DNA of 9,925 bases from an uncultured Desulfobulbus sp. (lineage in GTDB: Bacteria; Desulfobacterota; Desulfobulbia; Desulfobulbales; Desulfobulbaceae). The notes beneath the pieces are model-generated. The model saw only the letters and a program-made list of their open reading frames with translations, was not told the DNA's origin and ran no database searches. The DNA is taken from positions 1 to 9,925 of the forward strand of contig CAMNHX010000023.1 of the NCBI GenBank assembly GCA_946539945.1, given 5' to 3'. The position numbers were made by a program, and so were the translations under genes. Position 1 is the stretch's first letter, and each line of letters starts with the position of its first letter. Below, piece after piece: positions 7,569 through 9,925 of the stretch.

Positions 7569-8816
7569 ATGACCCTCCTTCGCTTTGTTATCCTGTTTTT
7601 GCCGCCCTTCTGGCTGATTGCCCACTGTCCCTTCTGGAAAATGTGCTGGCGCTGGCGTTTGCTGCTGGCCTTTGCGCTGCTCCTGATTTCCCAGTGCCAC
7701 GCCATTGATGCCCTGCTCTTCAAGAGCCTGGCCGGACCAGATATGCCCGCCTGGCTGCTCTTGCCCCAACTCTGGCTCTATACCGCGCTCTTGCTGCTCT
7801 TTGGTCTTGTCCTCTGCCAGGATCTGTTCTGGCTGACCCGCTGGCTCTGGCGCATCTGGCGCTCCCGCCGGAAGCCCCCTGCCTTCTCACCGGAACGCCG
7901 CGCTTTTTTGCGGCACTGCACGAGTACTGCGCTGTCCTCTGCAACCGCGCCCACGCTGGCGCTGGGTCTGTCTGCTTATGGTCTGTCACAGGGCATTGCC
8001 GTGCCCAGACTGCACGAAATGACCCTGTTTTCGCCTGATCTGCCGCCCGGTCTGGATGGTTTCAAAATTGCCCATCTCACAGACATCCACCTTGGCCCCC
8101 TTACCAGTCTGGACTGGGCACGACAGACCGTGGCCCGTACCAATGCAGCCAAGCCTGATCTCATCTGCCTCACCGGCGATCTTACGGACGGCAGACCAGA
8201 TTTCCAGATTGCTGGCGGCGGCACAAGGCTGGAGGCCATCCGGGAATTTGCCCGGCTCTCGGCAAGACTGGGCGTCTTTGCCTGTACCGGCAACCATGAG
8301 TATTACAGCGATTATCCGGGCTGGATGCGTCTGTATGCGGAAAACGGTATTCGAGTGCTGCACAATGCGGGCGAGGTGCTGGAACATCATGGGGCGCAAG
8401 TGGCTCTTGTCGGAATGGATGACCGCACAGGCAAGCGCTTTGGCTTTGACGTGCAGGCAGACCGGAAGCAACTTCTGGCCGGACTTCCGGGGCGCAAGGA
8501 GAAGGCGTTCCGCATCCTGATGGATCACCGGCCAGACACCGCTTTCACCAGCGCTGCTGCTGGCGCTGATCTGCAACTGTCCGGCCATACTCACGGCGGC
8601 CAGTGCTTTGGCATGGATCTGCTTGTGGCCCATTTCAACCACAATCTGGTGCGTGGCTGGTATCGGGTTTCCGGGATGCCGCTCTACGTGTCCAACGGCG
8701 TGGGACTGTGGCCCGGCTATCCCATGCGGCTGGGCATTCCAGCGGAGATCGCGCTGATTACGCTCAAACGCGGTCCGGCAACCGGAATGCCGGAAGCCGA
8801 AGAGGCGCGGGTTTAA
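7569..8816 (+). CDS. Membrane-anchored calcineurin-like metallophosphoesterase (YaeI/YkuE-like)
   Basis: A predicted two-metal phosphoesterase of 415 residues; the substrate is unknown. Members of the YaeI/YkuE type and the related LpxH/LpxG hydrolases act at membranes on phosphodiesters, so a lipid or nucleotide-lipid substrate is a reasonable inference. The N-terminal 95 residues are hydrophobic, with likely membrane segments near 2-20, 31-50 and 62-92. A basic RSRRK (99-102 region) follows, and a weaker hydrophobic stretch lies at about 120-141. The catalytic domain then shows TDIHLG (Asp172, His174), GDLTDG (Asp204), GNHE (Asn242, His243), MDHRPD (His320) and GHTHGGQ (His340, His342), the full metal-binding set. 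I prefer the ATG at 7569, with GAAG five bases upstream and MTLLRFVILFLPP leading into the membrane segment. The in-frame ATG at 7542 has no ribosome site and sits in a dyad. The gene is separated from recD by 232 bases, so it is probably a separate unit. Confidence 0.9.
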   Translation: MTLLRFVILFLPPFWLIAHCPFWKMCWRWRLLLAFALLLISQCHAIDALLFKSLAGPDMPAWLLLPQLWLYTALLLLFGLVLCQDLFWLTRWLWRIWRSRRKPPAFSPERRAFLRHCTSTALSSATAPTLALGLSAYGLSQGIAVPRLHEMTLFSPDLPPGLDGFKIAHLTDIHLGPLTSLDWARQTVARTNAAKPDLICLTGDLTDGRPDFQIAGGGTRLEAIREFARLSARLGVFACTGNHEYYSDYPGWMRLYAENGIRVLHNAGEVLEHHGAQVALVGMDDRTGKRFGFDVQADRKQLLAGLPGRKEKAFRILMDHRPDTAFTSAAAGADLQLSGHTHGGQCFGMDLLVAHFNHNLVRGWYRVSGMPLYVSNGVGLWPGYPMRLGIPAEIALITLKRGPATGMPEAEEARV

Positions 8817-8817
8817 T

Positions 8818-9240
8818 TCACTCTTCAACACGGGCGCTCACAAACAGGGATTTTTCCAGGGAAACGAAAAAGTCCTGATACTGCTTCGGGTCTTCAAGGG
8901 GGCGCAGGTTGAACTGGGCATTGGCGCGTACCAGCATCATCGTTTCACCGCGAGGACGCACCGAAACCGTCATCCTGACCTGATTGGCGTCCAGCCGCGT
9001 ACCGCTGATCGTGCCCAGATCAAGGTTGGCCTGATCAATCACAAAACCCAGATCCTGCATGGTGGCGATCACAGCCCGCATAAGCCGCTCCTTGTCTGTG
9101 GTTTCAAAGCTGCGAGACTGGTAGCTGCGCTTCTGCAGCTGGGTTTCCCGGCCCTCGTCCAACACGCTCTGGCTGTTTGTGGGCAGGGTGCAAGTCGGGA
9201 GAAACAGACAGAACAGGAGCAGAAAGGCAGTGCGCTTCAT
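8818..9240 (-). CDS. Small putative lipoprotein, paralogue of its upstream neighbour
   Basis: A protein of 140 residues with no assignable function. The N-terminus is a signal peptide (MKRTAFLLLFCLFLPTC). The likely lipidation site is Cys17 in LPTC, an imperfect lipobox because Thr occupies -1. Thr follows the Cys, which in E. coli would mean outer-membrane sorting. The mature part has a helix-like segment ERLMRAVIATMQDLGFVID (51-69), then DLGTISGTR, then alternating strands RMTVSVRPRG and ANAQFNLRPL. It ends in DPKQYQDFFVSLEKSLFV. This plan repeats in the next lipoprotein. The ATG overlaps the TGA of that upstream gene (ATGA, 9237-9240), so translation is coupled; a GAGG lies ten bases before it. 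Its stop is one base from the convergent phosphoesterase stop. The family is probably a conserved domain of unknown function. Confidence 0.85.
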   Translation of the reverse strand: MKRTAFLLLFCLFLPTCTLPTNSQSVLDEGRETQLQKRSYQSRSFETTDKERLMRAVIATMQDLGFVIDQANLDLGTISGTRLDANQVRMTVSVRPRGETMMLVRANAQFNLRPLEDPKQYQDFFVSLEKSLFVSARVEE

Positions 9241-9803
9241 AATTTTTGCGCCTCAAGGAACACGGATTTGGACAGACGGGCATGAAAGTCCTGATACAGG
9301 GCCGGATCGTTCAGGGTTTCTGCCCGGGTGCTGCCGTCAGAACGCAGGATCTCGCGCTGAAAGGTCACGCGCACAAGGTGCTGCCTGTCCAGAGGTTGGT
9401 GACGCTGGTCCAGCACAGGACGTGCAACCAGGGAAACCCGGATTTCCTGTTGCCTGTCCACCGGCATATTGACGTTGCCCCTGCCGTTGCCAAAGACAGC
9501 GCTCAAAATCCCCACACCAAGGGACAGGCCAAGCTGGAGACCCTGCTGGTCTGCCCCGCGCTGCTTGCTGGCTGTAATCAGACCCAGGCGGGGTTCAGTA
9601 TGGTCCAGCGTGTAGCCCAGGTCTTGCAGGACACTGGCCGCAGCGGCAAGCAGCTCGTTTTCTTTCAGGCCCTCGTAGCGCCGGGTTTCTGTTTGCTGCC
9701 GGGCACGCTGTTCCGCTGTAACCACGAACAGGTCTTGGGGCGCTTGTACGCATCCCGGTAACAGCAAGACCAGCGCAAGACCCGCAATCAGTGCGGTCTT
9801 CAT
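9237..9803 (-). CDS. Putative outer-membrane lipoprotein with glycine-zipper segment
   Basis: A protein of 188 residues with no assignable function. The signal peptide MKTALIAGLALVLLLPGC has a good lipobox (LPGC, Cys18). Val follows the Cys, consistent with outer-membrane sorting by the E. coli rule. The mature part repeats the plan of the 140-residue neighbour: ELLAAAASVLQDLGYTLD (50-67), then LGLITASK, then strands IRVSLVARP and HLVRVTFQRE. It ends in DPALYQDFHARLSKSVFL. Between LGLITASK and the strands it has about 30 extra residues with GLQLGLSLGVGILSAVFGNG (88-107), a GxxxGxxxG pattern. I choose the ATG at 9803 because its TGATG overlap with the upstream gene gives coupling and the signal peptide starts cleanly there. 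A TTG at 9836 would add 11 residues inside the upstream gene. No strong independent ribosome site is visible, as expected for a coupled start. Confidence 0.85.
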   Translation of the reverse strand: MKTALIAGLALVLLLPGCVQAPQDLFVVTAEQRARQQTETRRYEGLKENELLAAAASVLQDLGYTLDHTEPRLGLITASKQRGADQQGLQLGLSLGVGILSAVFGNGRGNVNMPVDRQQEIRVSLVARPVLDQRHQPLDRQHLVRVTFQREILRSDGSTRAETLNDPALYQDFHARLSKSVFLEAQKL

Positions 9804-9925
9804 CAGAACTGGGTGGCGTGATAGGCAAAGTCGCAAACCTGATGCTGATCGTCAAACTTGATGATCACGGTCAGGGTGCGCTGGCTGGTGGAGGAGGCCC
9901 CGGCGCTGACATTGCCGCCCAGTCC
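9803..9925 (-). CDS. C-terminal end of a probable BamE/SmpA-like lipoprotein (truncated by window edge)
   Basis: Reading the minus strand from base 9925 gives an uninterrupted frame of 40 codons ending in TGA at 9805-9803. The peptide has a Gly/Ser-rich stretch (GLGGNVSAGASSTSQ), a strand TLTVIIKFDD and the ending FAYHATQF. A final beta strand of the type 'VxIxFDxxxxVxDFxYHxxxF' after a Ser-rich loop is typical of small SmpA/OmlA (BamE-fold) lipoproteins as I remember them. BamE itself is part of the outer-membrane protein assembly machine, but BamE-fold lipoproteins are diverse, so no exact role is claimed. The stop shares one base with the next ATG (TGATG), the hallmark of a coupled operon. 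Only the 3' end is visible, so the start, signal peptide and length are unknown. Confidence 0.65.
   Translation of the reverse strand, partial: GLGGNVSAGASSTSQRTLTVIIKFDDQHQVCDFAYHATQF

Noticed and set aside
7333..7572. Short + strand frame starting at a GTG that overlaps the recD stop
   Set aside because: The GTGA overlap and a nearby GGAG are tempting. However, the frame runs through the inverted-repeat segment, has no domain, and its composition follows the repeats. I treat the spacer as non-coding.
9804..9836. TTG start 11 codons upstream for the larger lipoprotein
   Set aside because: It would bury the signal peptide behind an extra segment and overlap the preceding gene. The ATG at 9803 fits the TGATG coupling.
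1..9925. CRISPR array, tRNA, integrase or transposase, phage or defence island
   Set aside because: No regularly spaced direct repeats, tRNA-like cloverleaf or mobile-element protein was seen. RecBCD is housekeeping and alone is not evidence of an undescribed defence system.

Overview
The window is GC-rich, densely coding DNA from a Gram-negative bacterium. It carries a RecBCD-type recombination operon (rather than AddAB) and a run of short outer-membrane-type lipoprotein genes. This points to Proteobacteria in the broad sense. A deltaproteobacterial or Desulfobulbales-like source is my guess from overall protein character and is not proven by the sequence.

Left three quarters (1-7336, + strand): recC (5' end outside the window), recB and recD follow one another in that order. 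Each junction overlaps by 14 bases and each downstream start has a good Shine-Dalgarno sequence. Together they encode exodeoxyribonuclease V, the helicase-nuclease that processes double-strand ends, degrades foreign linear DNA and, at Chi, loads RecA. RecB has all expected SF1A helicase motifs and an intact C-terminal nuclease site. RecD has all SF1B motifs. RecC keeps the degenerate helicase and nuclease-like domains. No ptrA-like protease gene separates recC from recB, unlike in E. coli.

Spacer (7337-7568): 232 bases with no convincing gene, but full of inverted and direct repeats related to a GAGAGTGGAGAGT-type unit. Two imperfect 20-base inverted repeats (18/20) bound a 187-base segment whose left end contains the recD stop codon. 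A separate 18-base dyad lies just before the next gene.

Right part: a membrane-anchored calcineurin-like metallophosphoesterase (7569-8816, +) faces a minus-strand lipoprotein cluster, with one base between the stops. The cluster, read right to left, is the 3' end of a probable BamE/SmpA-like gene (40 codons visible), a 188-residue lipoprotein and a 140-residue lipoprotein. They are joined by TGATG and ATGA overlaps, so they are almost certainly one translationally coupled operon. The two complete lipoproteins look like paralogues. The larger carries a glycine-zipper insertion.

I see no CRISPR array, tRNA, rRNA, transposase or prophage gene. The window is mostly housekeeping. The least explained parts are the repeat-rich spacer and the coupled lipoprotein pair.
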